From the NCBI GenBank assembly GCA_039720395.1, contig CM077826.1, forward strand, positions 25,500,430 to 25,564,429: a DNA stretch of 64,000 nucleotides, written 5' to 3'. This stretch comes from Liquidambar formosana. Taxonomy: Eukaryota; Streptophyta; Magnoliopsida; Saxifragales; Altingiaceae. This document shows, in pieces, positions 52,430 to 63,488 of the stretch (the first letter of the stretch is position 1; every line of letters begins with the position of its first letter). Both the position numbers and the translations under genes were made by a program. Under the pieces are notes generated by a model. It made no database searches and was not told the origin of the DNA. It saw only the letters and a list, made by a program, of their open reading frames with translations.

Positions 52430-54330
52430 ACTTCTCCTTCTCTAACAAACCGTAAGGAGAATAAAAAGAACAACTGAAAGCTTTTGCTTGGTGTGGATAT
52501 TGTGGAGGCAGTGCACTTGTGCTGTTTGTAGTTACTTGTTCAAGAATCATTTATTACTGTCCAAAAATTCAAAAGCTTGGAGTTTAAAGACTTGAATCAA
52601 TTGTAAGTGCTTTAACCCTTCTTCTAGTTAGGGTTTTATGTTTTGTATGAACCACAATCAGATTCATGGACTTTAAGTAATTGTATTCTGATTTTTGTTT
52701 ATCATTATGTTCCGCTTTGTAATTTTTTCTACATCAATTCCTTACACGAGTTAAGGCTACTATATGATCCAAGACCTAGGCTTCTCCTATAAAAGGAATG
52801 CTATTCATGAAGAGAGGTAAGTGCGCTACAACACAATACCCTAGAACTCTTTTTCTCTCTCTAGATGTTGAGGTCTGATTTGAGTGTTGGAAGGTTTTAG
52901 GCCGGATAAACCCAAGTCTGCTTTGACGTTTCTCTTTGTTTCAGGTTACTATTCACCGTTCGACCTTGGCGGTACTGTTCATCATTCAACCTAGCGTTAC
53001 TGTTCCCCGCCTTAACCATAGAGCACTGTTCATCTCCATCCTCACAACCGCATTCCTTTTTAACCGCTGTCAATCATTTTGTTAAGGGAATAAATGAAGT
53101 GAGTAAGATCAAAGATGGTTATAACCTGGCGACTTAGATGTTAGACGTGACTTCAGCTGGACAAGAAGCAGCTTTGGGGGTGAACTTCACTAATGTGTGC
53201 AAGAACTCAGAACTATATGGGTAAGATTCATGTCAAACTCTCCAGAGAGAAAAATTAAAAATAAATATAAAAAAAAATAAATAAATAAAGAAGAAAAATC
53301 CAAACCTTCCTTGATGGACACTATGGCTTCTTATTTCTGTTTCGACTTCCATTTTAAACCCATTCATAATTTAGATGTCAAATTTTTTGAAATGATTGTT
53401 TCAAAAGAAAAAGTTTACAAATTTTAAAAAATTTGCCATAGTTCAAAACCTTGATGTACAGGAATTTTATATTAGTCATGAATACTCTATGGTGGATGAT
53501 CTAGGAGAAAAAAAAGTATTGATCAAGGAGCTTAGTACACCTCCTTCAGGTTCAAAGGACATATACTTCCCTACTCAATAGTGGCAGTCTTTCTTTACCC
53601 AATGTATGACTTTTCTATGGAACAACATACATTGGTCATATTGGCGAAACCCACCATACACTGCAGTGAGACTCCTGTTCACAACTTTCATAGCTTTAAT
53701 GTTCGGGACAATATTTTGGGATCTTGGTTCCAAAAGGTAATTTTTCTCTATAGATTACAAAACTAAGGTGTGAAGATGACATCCAACTTAGTTTTACATT
53801 TTACTCATCTCTCAGTCCCCTAATTTGGATGAATTTTTGGGAATTGCAAGGGAAGGAAACAAGACCTCTTTAATGCAATGGGTTCTATGTATGCAGCTAT
53901 TCTCTTCATTTGGGTACAAATAACACATACGTTAATGGGTTGGGTTTAATATAAGGCCATAAACATTAATTTATAGCCTTATAATCTAAATTCTTTACAT
54001 GTTAATGGGTATATGAATCAACTAGCATGCCAAACATATCACACTTAATATATTTCAACTATTGATAAAATAATAAGAAAAAACAATAAAAATTCTCATG
54101 TCCCTTTACATTAGATGCCATTAAACTTTTGGCATAAATATGGTTACAACTCATAAAATCCTAACAGAAATTTTCTAATTAACAGGAAGAATAGTAACGA
54201 ATTACAACTAAAATTAAGGCCATGAAAATTTTTATGGTTTTATGCCATCAAATGAATTTTTAGAATAACACATATCCAAAGATTTATATAAATAAACTAT
54301 AATTATACTAAACAACATGGTCTAGAGGAT

Positions 54331-54659
54331 GCTCTGATACCAAGTGTTAGAAATCAAGTCATGAATATCATCCTAATTTAAGCAGAAGTTTAGAATTACC
54401 TCTGGCATTGTCGTCGAAGTAAAGTTGCAAATACTTTGATGCATAAATTGAAAACCACAAACGTATGTACAATCCTCAGATCACCCACCAAAAGAAGTCT
54501 TTTGGTCTATCCAAATCTCTCTCTCTATGCATGAGATTTGATGAAAATCACAAGCTCTATTTTTTGTTGACTCGGGACCCTTTTGTTCCCAAAATTAATA
54601 TAACTTCATCACATCAAGAAAGTTATCAAATGATGAGAAGTTATATCCATTATAATACA
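54331..54659 (-). mobile_element. LTR with initiator-Met-type primer-binding site (minus strand)
   Basis: On the minus strand, an LTR-like stretch ending TTGATTTCTAACA is followed after two bases by TGGTATCAGAGC (54342 down to 54331), the exact primer-binding motif for initiator-Met tRNA. The LTR would run from about 54659 to 54345. Its interior would lie at lower coordinates, where about 400 bp of AT-rich sequence separates it from the ABCG remnant. The outer end is uncertain. Confidence 0.6.
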
Positions 54660-54699
54660 ATTATGGGATTGAAAGGAGTAACTTCTTAATAAACTACCC

Positions 54700-55677
54700 A
54701 ATAATTAGGAATTAAATTTAAATGGTTACTGGATATGACTATATGAGAGTGGCATGTGGGTCGCAAGGTCTCCCAAAGGAGACGTCTCACATTTTCTCCT
54801 TGAAGACCAACTCTTGTTAGTTTGCTTGCATAGTGTGGTTTCTCTAAACAAATACTCCGTATAATCCGTGGAAGGTATGGGCGAGCCAGCTACAACCCGA
54901 ATGAAAGATGATTGTCTTGGCATTCCTCAATTTAGCCCCTCCCAAATTTATGAAGAAATGCCTCGGGGTATGGGCAGCCCAGTAGCCCCGCCCAATTTTG
55001 CACCTCTTAACTAATTTCCCTGTCGCCAATGGCTATTGGGTCATGGCATGTTTCATCCTAATAGAAATATGAGATTTGCAGAAGTCTTGGTTTCGACTTC
55101 ATATGAGTGCACGTGTTCGCGTTTGGCAAAAAAGAAAGAAAAGAAAACCTTCTTTCCCTGTTCGCCCTTGCTCTTTTGCCGCGTTGGGATTTCCCATAGA
55201 GAGTCGCCTTCGTCCTCTGTTGTATATATGCAAGCTTATGGTTCTCAAGATGTTTGACAAAATGCCTCAGTGAAATAGTGAACGGTACTCATATGATGTT
55301 TATGTGCTAATTGCTTAGAAACCATGTTTCATTGATAGCACTTCATGATTTTTTTTTTCTTTGAATTTTAGCTCACTGATTACATCCATGTTTGCTTTGT
55401 GCTTTCATCATCATCCTGGTTAGAGCCTACAACTTACTCATTCCTTAATTGCTTTGTTATTATTATTATTATTATTATTATCTATTTAAATGCACAAACA
55501 TTCTCAGCTGACTCTTCTACATCGTGTTGCCATTTTGGTTAATCCAATAGTATCTTGAATGCATTTAATTACAGGTTTTTAGTTCAGTCTATGCCACCCT
55601 CGTTGCATCGTAAGGCTTGTCTAATCCTATTGTAGCTTTAAATAATTTTATAATTATTTGATTTGTGTGTGCACCTC

Positions 55678-55724
<47 letters not shown>

Positions 55725-56560
55725 AAGGCCCATATTTCATAAATGATGTGAAAGCCCTTTTGTTTTCTTGTTTAATCTGTCAACTTATCTCATTTTTAGT
55801 CACCTTCAGCTACCCTTATGGCTGTTTAGCATTTTTAGCGACTTTTAAGGTCATGAGAAAGAGCTAGAGCCTTTTGCTTTGTCAGAATTATCCAAATTAT
55901 TTGATCCCGATCAATCTTGAAAGCATTACCACGATTGAAGAATTATCATGGACAAGCTTTATTATGAATGCATCCTTAATCGTTGGATGAAATGAGCTCA
56001 ACTAATCTATAATGTCATAAGTCTGTAGCCCTAGTAACTGTGCTGGACTGCAGAAATATGGTAGTGTTGAGTTGTCATCATGTTTTACAAATTAACAATC
56101 CTAGGGACTAATCCTACTGCTCAAATAGATTGGCTTTTCAGATCAGTGCCACCCTAGCATGGTGGTAAAGCCATCCAAAGGTTCTGTGGGTCTAATATTC
56201 AATTATTGTTGTTGATTGAAAAACAATCTTTGAGATTTAATTCTGGCTGCTAAACAATGATATAGAGAAATATGTTATATGAGTGAGTATTTCATTATTT
56301 GTCTGTTTCTACCATTAATTATATGGTTTATTCCTTTTTCATTGCTTTTAAATATCTTTATAAATGTTTTCAATCTTGTAGTGATTCTCAATGTAGATCA
56401 TTTTTTTTTTTTTTTGGTTCAGTTATGTCACGTGGCGTACTGGCATGGTGTTACTTATTATCTACATTGCTGATTTATAAATCTTCGCTTTATTTATATC
56501 TACAGTTTCACTTGTATCTTATGTTGCAGTTCTTAAGTTTGTTGTGATTTCCTCATTGCA
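54700..56560. other. Region upstream of the PPR gene
   Basis: Intergenic, with (ATT)n near 55458, an AG microsatellite and no other gene seen. The PPR promoter should lie in its right part. TCATTGCAG near 56554-56562 could be the acceptor of a leader intron. Confidence 0.4.
55680..55722. repeat. (AG)n microsatellite
   Basis: Pure AG run of about 42 bp. Confidence 0.9.
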
Positions 56561-56617
56561 GATTTTGGGTCATCTAAGTACCAAATTTGCTGCTGTTTGG
56601 GCAAAGAAAAAAAAAAA

Positions 56618-58990
56618 ATGCTATCTATCAGGAGATTGAGTTATCATATTTCTGAAGTTTGCCCTTCTGCTTTATTTTCCTTGGTTGCTTGTAGTACTTG
56701 CAACACTGGTAGGGTTTCCACATGCCAATTTCAGGCTTACTTGGGCCACAGGTCTGTTTGTCAGTTCACTGGCTTCCCTTTGACCAATATAAACATGCGT
56801 GCTGTTGTCTTGGAATTCCAGGATGGATTTACCCATCCAATACAGTCCTTTTCAAGTACAGCTGGAATGATCTTGGTCCAGGCTCGAGACCCAGCCAAAC
56901 TATGTATGGAAATACAAAACGCAGTTGATGAGAATAGATTCGATGATACATGGAAGTTGTATGAACAACACATGCAGATGGAAGGATTTCCAAGGAAATT
57001 CATTGTGAACAAGCTTCTAGCAAGTTCTGCAGAAAGCCTTGACTTAGAGTGGCTTGAGAAGGCTTATGGGTTGGTCGAACGGGCTTTTAAGGAGGGTAAA
57101 CAGAACTTATTTGAGAAGGTGACTCTGATTTATCTCTCTTTTGGTCTTGCAAAATGTGGATTACCGGTTCCTGCATCAACTGTTCTAAGGAAGTTGGTAG
57201 AAATGGAGCAATTTCCCCCTGTGACTGCTTGGTCTGCAATCTTGGCCCATATGTCACAAACAGCTCCTGGAGCTTACCTTGCTGCTGAGTTGATTCTTGA
57301 GATAGGTTACTTGTTCCAAGATGGTAGGGTGGATCCACGTAAAAAGAGTAATGGACCTTTGATTTCTATGAAGCCTAATACTATTGCCTTCAACATTGCT
57401 TTGGCTGGATGTCTTTTGTTTGGGACTACTAAGAAAGCAGAGCAGCTCCTTGAAATGATGCCTCGAATGGGTGTCAGAGCTGATGCAAACTTATTGATCA
57501 TAATGGCACATATATATGAAAGGAATGGGCGAAGAGATGAGCTAAAGAAGCTTGAGAGACACATACACGAAGCCCAAAACCTAAGCGATATACAGTTTCG
57601 TCAATTCTACAATTGTTTGCTCAAATGCCATTTGAAGTTTGGGGATCTAGATTCTGCATCCCACATGGTTTTGGAAATGTTTCGGAAAGCAAAGGAAGCA
57701 CGCAATTCTCTTACTACAGCTACATTCCTATTAGAAGCTGTTGGAAATAGAAAGAAATGCCCTCCTGGACAGGTATCTGGACAAAATCTGAGCCATAAAA
57801 TTTCAGACAGTTTAGAGAATCCTGGATCAATTGGAAGCCCTTCCATATCTTTTGAAGATTTCTCTAGAGACCGAAATTTTATAAAACTTGAGGCTGAGGC
57901 AAAAGCTATACTTCATATGTTGTTAGATAAGTTGCAGATGCAAGTTGAATTGATTACAACTGAACGTGGTATTCTCCAACCAACCGAGAGAATTCATGTA
58001 AAATTGGTCAAGGCTTTTCTGGAAGCAGGCAAGACAAAGGATTTGGCTGAGTTCCTTATCAAGGCAGAGAAAGAAGATTCCCCAGTTTCTGCTGATAATT
58101 CCATCTTGGCTCATGTCATTAATTCATGCATTTCACTTGGGTGGTTAGATCAGGCGTATGATCTGCTTGATGAGATGCATTTAGCTGGGGTTAGAACCGG
58201 TTCTTCTGTGTATGCCTCCCTCCTAAAAGCATATTGTAAAGAAAATCGAGCAGGAGAAGTCACGTCTCTCCTAAGAGATGTTCGTAAGGCTGGGATTCAG
58301 CTAGATTCAAGCTGTTATGAGGCATTGATCCAATCTCGAGTGCTTCAGAAAGATACTCAAGGGGCTCTCCATCTATTCAAAGAGATGAAAGAAGCTAAAA
58401 TACCGAAAGCTTGTCATCAAGGATTTGAAATGCTGGTTAAGGGATGTCAAGAGGGCGGTGAAGCAGGATTGATGGCCAAGCTCTTGCATGAAATCAAGGA
58501 AGGGCAGAAAGTGGATTGTGGAGTTCATGATTGGAACAATGTAATCCATTTTTTCTGTAAGAAGAGATTGATGGGAGACGCTGAGAAGGCTCTGAAGAAG
58601 ATGATGAGTTTGGGGCATGCCCCGAATCCACAGACTTTCCATTCTATGGTCACTGGGTATGCTGCAGTTGGGGGAAAATATTTGGAGGTAACGGAGTTAT
58701 GGGGTGAGATGAAAGTTCTTGCCTCTTCCGCTGCAATGAAGTTTGACCAGGAACTCCTGGATTCTGTACTTTATACTTTTGTGAGGGGTGGGTTCTTCAG
58801 TCGAGCAAATGAAGTGGTTGAGATGATGGAGAAAGGGAACATGTTCATTGACAAGTACAAGTACCGAACCCTCTTCTTGAAGTACCATAAAACACTCTAT
58901 AAGAACAAGGCTCCCAAGTTCCAGACAGAAGCCCAGTTGAAAAAAAGGGAAGAAGCATTGACCTTTAAAAAATGGGTAGGCTTATTTTAA
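56618..58990 (+). CDS. P-class pentatricopeptide repeat protein, probably mitochondrial
   Basis: A single uninterrupted exon of 790 residues. I start at the ATG at 56618 (MLSIRRLSYHIS), the first ATG in frame, which opens a basic, Ser/Leu-rich leader that looks like a mitochondrial targeting peptide. Degenerate 35-residue helical repeats run through the protein, clearest at about 260-330 (TIAFNIALAGCLLFGTTKKA, then EQLLEMMPRMGV) and from about 500 to 710 (LDQAYDLLDEMHLAGV, VYASLLKAYCK, GALHLFKEMKEAKIP, DWNNVIHFFCKKRLMGDAEK). There is no E or DYW tail; it ends FKKWVGLF. P-class members bind and process organellar RNA; the target cannot be told from sequence. It resembles the Arabidopsis At1g03100-type protein as I recall it, which needs a search. 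Confidence 0.9.
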   Translation: MLSIRRLSYHISEVCPSALFSLVACSTCNTGRVSTCQFQAYLGHRSVCQFTGFPLTNINMRAVVLEFQDGFTHPIQSFSSTAGMILVQARDPAKLCMEIQNAVDENRFDDTWKLYEQHMQMEGFPRKFIVNKLLASSAESLDLEWLEKAYGLVERAFKEGKQNLFEKVTLIYLSFGLAKCGLPVPASTVLRKLVEMEQFPPVTAWSAILAHMSQTAPGAYLAAELILEIGYLFQDGRVDPRKKSNGPLISMKPNTIAFNIALAGCLLFGTTKKAEQLLEMMPRMGVRADANLLIIMAHIYERNGRRDELKKLERHIHEAQNLSDIQFRQFYNCLLKCHLKFGDLDSASHMVLEMFRKAKEARNSLTTATFLLEAVGNRKKCPPGQVSGQNLSHKISDSLENPGSIGSPSISFEDFSRDRNFIKLEAEAKAILHMLLDKLQMQVELITTERGILQPTERIHVKLVKAFLEAGKTKDLAEFLIKAEKEDSPVSADNSILAHVINSCISLGWLDQAYDLLDEMHLAGVRTGSSVYASLLKAYCKENRAGEVTSLLRDVRKAGIQLDSSCYEALIQSRVLQKDTQGALHLFKEMKEAKIPKACHQGFEMLVKGCQEGGEAGLMAKLLHEIKEGQKVDCGVHDWNNVIHFFCKKRLMGDAEKALKKMMSLGHAPNPQTFHSMVTGYAAVGGKYLEVTELWGEMKVLASSAAMKFDQELLDSVLYTFVRGGFFSRANEVVEMMEKGNMFIDKYKYRTLFLKYHKTLYKNKAPKFQTEAQLKKREEALTFKKWVGLF

Positions 58991-59984
58991 GAAATTTTTA
59001 TTCCATGTGTCTTTTAAATGTACAATCTGAGGAGACTCGATGCTGTAAAGATCATTAAGAGAATGAATAGAGATTTCCAACACTTGACAAAGTTACAAGT
59101 AGCCAATCTTCTACATTTATCGTCTGGTTTCTCCATGGTATGTAATGGTAGCCAATCTTCTACATTTATCCCTTACTCAAGATTGCTCGTGCTTGTTGTG
59201 GTTATAATGTTGAAGATACCCTTCATATCCTTAGGGACTGCAGTCTTGCTATGCGATTGTTGGTCTGTCAGTTTAAGTTTTGAAGGTTGATATTAGCTTC
59301 TAAGATAGGTATAAAATGTTATTTTGGTAGATTTGAAAATAATTTGTTGAATTGCGAATGAAAGAGGGAATGTCTGGGAAAATCATGGAAATGGAATTGT
59401 TCACTTTATTTTTGCCTACCGTTTTACAGTACAATAGCTTGCTAGTACGGTTCTTGCATGTTGGCTATGCTTGCATCACAGCGTAAGTTGGTTTGACCTT
59501 ATGAGTTTGCCACAAGTAGTTGGGATGACAAGTTGTTTATTAGAGTTGAATATCTGGCAGCACAAATTGATGTAACTTTTGTAGTGTATTGAAATACTAA
59601 TTGCGATGTTATTTGTTATATGATATGGACTTAATTTCAAATGTCGTAAAAAATAAAATGGACTAATTTGTAAGTCGAATCACCACATAAAGGAATAATT
59701 TTAATTTCATCAAACGTCCAAAAAATCATCAACAAACGTCCAAAAGGCTCCAAAATTTGAATTTAAATGATGACCATATATTTCATTTTTACATTAATGC
59801 TTGGATTTTGATTGGGATTTCATTATGTGGTGCTTTATTTAGATTTTCAAATGTCTATTGTGCCAGAACATTATTTAAATATTCAATTTGTTTCATTCAT
59901 GTTTCACAAATTTCTGACAAGTATATTGATTTGTAGTGACGTGAAAATACCTCCTGAAAAACCCTTGATATCTTCTTAGTTGAA
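58991..59984. other. PPR 3' flank and spacer with a LINE scrap
   Basis: At about 59180-59290 a plus-strand frame reads CCGYNVEDTLHILRDCSLAM, the zinc-binding zf-RVT motif of plant LINE reverse transcriptases. A 21-bp word AGCCAATCTTCTACATTTATC occurs twice (about 59101 and 59150), one base longer than I spell safely elsewhere but visible as a direct repeat. No other gene is seen. Confidence 0.5.
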
Positions 59985-60589
59985 ATGGGTTGGAAAGCAG
60001 CTCAGAAACTCATCAGGAATTGGAAGGTTCTCAGAGGATATAATGTAAGCAGGAGATTAAAAGATCATTTCCTTTCTTATGGTTTGATGTGTCTATTTTG
60101 CTTCTCTTATCATCAGTAAATGAATAATTTTACATTCTCTCATCTTAATCATTTGCAGGTGATGATAGATAAAGGTGAGACTGGCATTATTAAGCGTGTC
60201 ATTCACTCTCAAAATTGTGTTATAGTTGAGGCCAAAAATCTTGTGATAGACACTTGCTCATTCTTGCTCTGTTATTTCCCACCCTTTTTCTGACAGAATT
60301 TTCTTTTACAAATTCTTGGGTAATTATTCATCCAATGTGACTATTCATTATAGGTTCTAAGAATAGCATATTTCTTCACCAAGGAAAATTGTTTAGGTGC
60401 ATGAAATTTTTGGACATACCATTTTTATTGTGTAAAAGATACATCGTGACTATTCAAAAATGTATCTTTAATGAAAGAATAAAGTATAAAATAAATAAAG
60501 TAATAAAATATATGATATGGTACTGTTTTAGTATACATAGAAATTAGAAGAATCCATAAAGAAAGAAAAGATTTTTGTCAATCTCACGA

Positions 60590-60830
60590 ATAAGTTGCAA
60601 GAATAAGATTAATTGATGGAACGAGAGGGGTAGATCTAGGGATCAACTGGTCTAATGAATGGGGAGTCCGCTTTGAAATCGTCCGCCCTGCATCCACCCC
60701 CCGAGTATATGCTTCAACAGGAATCAGACAAGGGTAGATTGATACAATAGAAACCTCTGGTAAAATGCCCAGCCTCAACCCAGCAGATAAAGTACATTAC
60801 ACAGTCCGGATTGGTGATAAGTTTATGATC
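60590..60830. other. GC-richer insert inside the uL24m-like intron
   Basis: About 240 bp of near-50% GC sequence in an AT-rich intron, with an open minus-strand frame of about 64 codons (starting MRLGILPEVSIVSIYPCL) and sharp composition edges. Its texture resembles organellar DNA, but I cannot place it in a specific plastid or mitochondrial gene. Confidence 0.3.
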
Positions 60831-61782
60831 TCTTGCTACTTGCTTGCTTGCCTGCCTTTTTTTTATTTTTATTTTTATTTTTGTTTTTGTGCTCCTAATA
60901 GATTTAGGATTTCTATTTTTCCAGCATCTGCTATTTAAATGAATTTTATGGATTAGGTTTCACAATTGATGTGTATTTATTTATCTGTCTCCTCATTATT
61001 ATTTTATCTTCTCATTCCCTTAATTTTCCCTTTTGGCAGTTGGAAAAAAAACATATCAAGCAAGGCAAGGTCATGAAGGGGGGATTCTTACAGTTGAAGC
61101 CCCATTTCATGCCTCAAATGTTCAAGTTGACCCTGTCACAGGGTATCGATGCACTCCAGATTTCTCATGAACAACCAGTCAACCATAGTTGTTTTCATGT
61201 TTGTTTTTCATTTATTCTTTCAAGAAGATGGTAATTCATACGCATTTACTTAATTACTTATGGACGAAGCCTTGTAAGGTTGGAATCAGATATGTAGAAG
61301 ATGGTACCAAGGTAAGAGTTTCCAGAGGTCAAGGAGCATCAGGGTCCATCATCTGTCGTCCTGAGATCTTAAAGATAAGGACAACTCCAAGACCTACAAT
61401 CGGTATATATTCAAAGCCTATCACCTATCTCTTTTTCCCTTTTTAAAAATTAAGAACGTGTTGTTTATCACATGTATTTGTTTTTCTTTCCTGCAATTCT
61501 TTGATTGGAGACAATTCTATGTGCTACATATAATTGGCCTCTAATTATGTGCTATGGTTTTATTCTGCTCTGGGCTTTTTATTTTTATTTTCCTCTTTCT
61601 CTTTCATTCATTTTTGCTGTATATGGACCATATACAAGGACTCCACACATGAGACATTAAGCCTTGAGAAGTGATGTTTAAGCCCAATGCTCATATTCAT
61701 GAAATTGCATGGTACCTACTTATAAGATGAAATATGCAATATTCAAGTGAAAAATATAACTAGAGAATATAAATTGTAAATT

Positions 61783-61830
61783 AATATTGTGAATTTTATA
61801 TCCATAAATATTGTGAATTTTATATCCATA
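61783..61830. repeat. 24-bp perfect tandem duplication
   Basis: Two identical adjacent units beginning AATATTGTGAATTTTATA. Confidence 0.95.
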
Positions 61831-62771
61831 AACAATAGCAAACCAGTGTACACGGTTCCTTACAATGTTGAAAAGTTAGAAAGAAACATTTGAAATATTA
61901 ATAATAATAATAATGATTAACAAGTAAAATCTTACACCTGCAAAATTTACTGTGTTTCTGCACCTTTCCTGCTCATTTGGTTTAGATATCATCCTTTGAA
62001 CTTCTGTGAAACAATTTCTCCATATGTACGATGATGTACCTATGTATTTTTTTTAGTATGTTGTCAGTCTTCTTTGTGGGTTACTAATATTGCATTAGCA
62101 TATATATTTCTGTATTTTTCATAATATTGATTTGCTAAGAAGGGGTATTAGTAAATGGAGACTGACAGTTCTTGTAGCATAATAATGGGACTTTTGACTC
62201 TGTTGGGTATCTTTGAAAGATCTGAAAGATGTCCGATTTCTGATGGCAACTAGAATAGTTTTGAATCGCCTTCTTCAGTTGTGTTTTTCATGGTAAAAAA
62301 AAATAATAATAAATACGTTAAAAGTATCTGGAAATATAGTGCTTGGACATGCGACTTCAACTGAATAGTTCTGGTTGAAGTTTCATCATCCAGCCTAGCC
62401 TTGTTAGCTTCTCTTTGAAGGCAGTTAATGTCTGCTTCTTTTGGGAATCACTTCGGAAATGCTGTTGCTTGTGAGCATATGAATTCTAGCTTGACTTAGG
62501 AATTCATATGGGTTTTCTTCGCTCAACTTAGATAATTTTAGAGAATAACAAAGTTGTATAGAACAGTTTGGAATTTTCAGAAGCTGTGCCCCTCCTCAAA
62601 GTCACTTCAAATTCACCCATACCATGTACGTAATTACTTTTGTTAATGATTTGATGCACTGTGGTTGTTTATCTTTGTTCCTTTTTGCAGTTGGCCCCAA
62701 GGACACCAATGGATCTCGTGTTGGAGAAAACATATGATGGTAAAACTGGAAAGGGCATGCCTGACCTTTAA

Positions 62772-63345
62772 AGAAACATATCCTCGTTCAATTTCATGAT
62801 ACGTTTACCATGTTGATTGAAAGACGTTGGACAAGTGTGGGTTCATGTAAGTTATAGCTAATCAAAACGAGAATTCCTTGTACACAATTCTGCTTCCTTT
62901 CTGTTTTTTATTTGGTTGACGCATAATATAAGTGAAATGACTGAATAGTGATTAAATTTCTTAGGTTTTAACTTCTTTTAAGTTCAGTCCCAATTCTCAA
63001 CAATTTGTATGTGCTCTATCCTTTGCATGCACCACCTGATAGTTTCTGCAAGATATAGAGCAATGGATCAGCTGCATATCTACCCATGAGTTCTGAGCAG
63101 ATTCACTTGGAAGAGTGGAAAACATCCTAAATTAAGCAGTACCACTGCTGCAGTCCAACCATTACTGTCAAGTATCAATATACCCCACCATTTTCACCAC
63201 TACAGTTGCTTTGTCAATGCATAGAACACTGTACCAGTCTTGCGTACCAAACACTGCATACAACCGCATTAGTGCATCCTTTGACAAACACCAAATGGTA
63301 ATTTAATTTATCATATAGTCTCTTCAAACAAAGTTATAACCTCGT

Positions 63346-63395
<50 letters not shown>

Positions 63396-63488
63396 CAGAG
63401 AGGAACCACTTTTTTTTTCTTTTCCAAATGTTTAAGAGGTAAAAGGAAAAATAAAAAGAACTCTTATTTTATCTAACATATTGGGCCA
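62772..63488. other. 3' flank of the uL24m-like pseudogene
   Basis: No gene recognised. A GT/AG microsatellite lies near its right end. Confidence 0.4.
63348..63402. repeat. (GT)n followed by (AG)n microsatellite
   Basis: GT run to about 63382, then AG run. Confidence 0.9.

Larger units (their letters stand above)
47052..52746 (+). mobile_element. Solo LTR (Copia-like family, copy B), interrupted
   Basis: Starts TGTTAGTTGTATGCCC and ends ACATCAATTCCTTACA. Flanks CGGGT (47047-47051) and CGAGT (52747-52751) are a 5-bp duplication with one change. After removing the element at 47829-51789 and its duplication, the LTR is about 1.73 kb. Aligns with copy A along its length. No internal region is attached. 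Confidence 0.8.
46640..53060 (+). mobile_element. Second LTR-type element, split by the nested LTR copy B
   Basis: The two halves (46640-47046 and 52747-53060) read as one LTR-like promoter region: a left part with repeated TATGGTCAAA-type words and a right part with a TATA box (CTATAAAAGG, 52787-52796), a short leader, and a TTTGAGTGTTGGAAGG ... GGCCGG segment typical of Gypsy LTR R/U5 regions. The outer ends are not fixed by a visible duplication. Confidence 0.5.
41634..53920 (+). pseudogene. PDR-type ABCG transporter pseudogene, second nucleotide-binding domain onward
   Basis: Pieces in order: 41634-41995, [17 protein letters not shown] with Walker [10 protein letters not shown], then stop and frameshift; 42091-42380, [20 protein letters not shown] (Walker B and D-loop) with [10 protein letters not shown] in place of the usual GLSTEQ signature and a TGA where family members have Arg; 53069-53220, GINEVSKIKDGYN ... 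VTSAGQEAALGVNFTNV with TAG for the conserved Trp; about 53511-53736, IKELSTPPSGSKDIYFPTQ, a TAG stop, then [13 protein letters not shown] and [16 protein letters not shown] of the membrane domain; about 53851-53920, DLFNAMGSMYAAILF. Full-size PDR proteins have about 1,400 residues; the first half and the C-terminus are absent. About 10.7 kb of transposon-rich DNA separates the second and third pieces. Family membership is clear, and the gene is dead. Confidence 0.9.
59985..62771 (+). pseudogene. Mitochondrial ribosomal protein uL24m-like (KOW) gene, degraded
   Basis: Exon remnants: 59985-60044 (MGWKAAQKLIRNWKVLRGYN), 60159-60242 (VMIDKGETGIIKRVIHSQNC ...), 61040-61142, about 61267-61402 (KPCKVGIRYVEDGTKVRVSR, then the EILKIRTTPRPT region), 62691-62771 (ending KTGKGMPDL and stop in the ancestral frame). 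The order matches the plant KOW protein of the mitochondrial large subunit, about 160 residues. Lesions: four codons of the KOW core are missing (family VMIIRGKDKGETG, here VMIDKGETG); a base is missing after the HIKQG codons, throwing EGGILTVEAPFHASNVQV out of frame; no acceptor AG is visible at the fourth exon; two bases are missing in the last exon before ATGGATCTC. Introns are kept, so this is a decayed duplicate, not a retrocopy. Whether an intact copy exists elsewhere is unknown. Confidence 0.88.

Noticed and set aside
56145..56200. CCTAGCATGGTGGTAAAG, considered as a SINE A-box
   Set aside because: No B-box, tail or flanking duplication found nearby.
56597..56617. In-frame TTG upstream of the PPR ATG
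   Set aside because: Plant nuclear genes start at ATG; the ATG at 56618 opens a plausible targeting peptide, and the upstream codons are only Lys-rich.
56761..58888. Many short antisense frames under the PPR gene
   Set aside because: Shadows of a long sense frame; no support.
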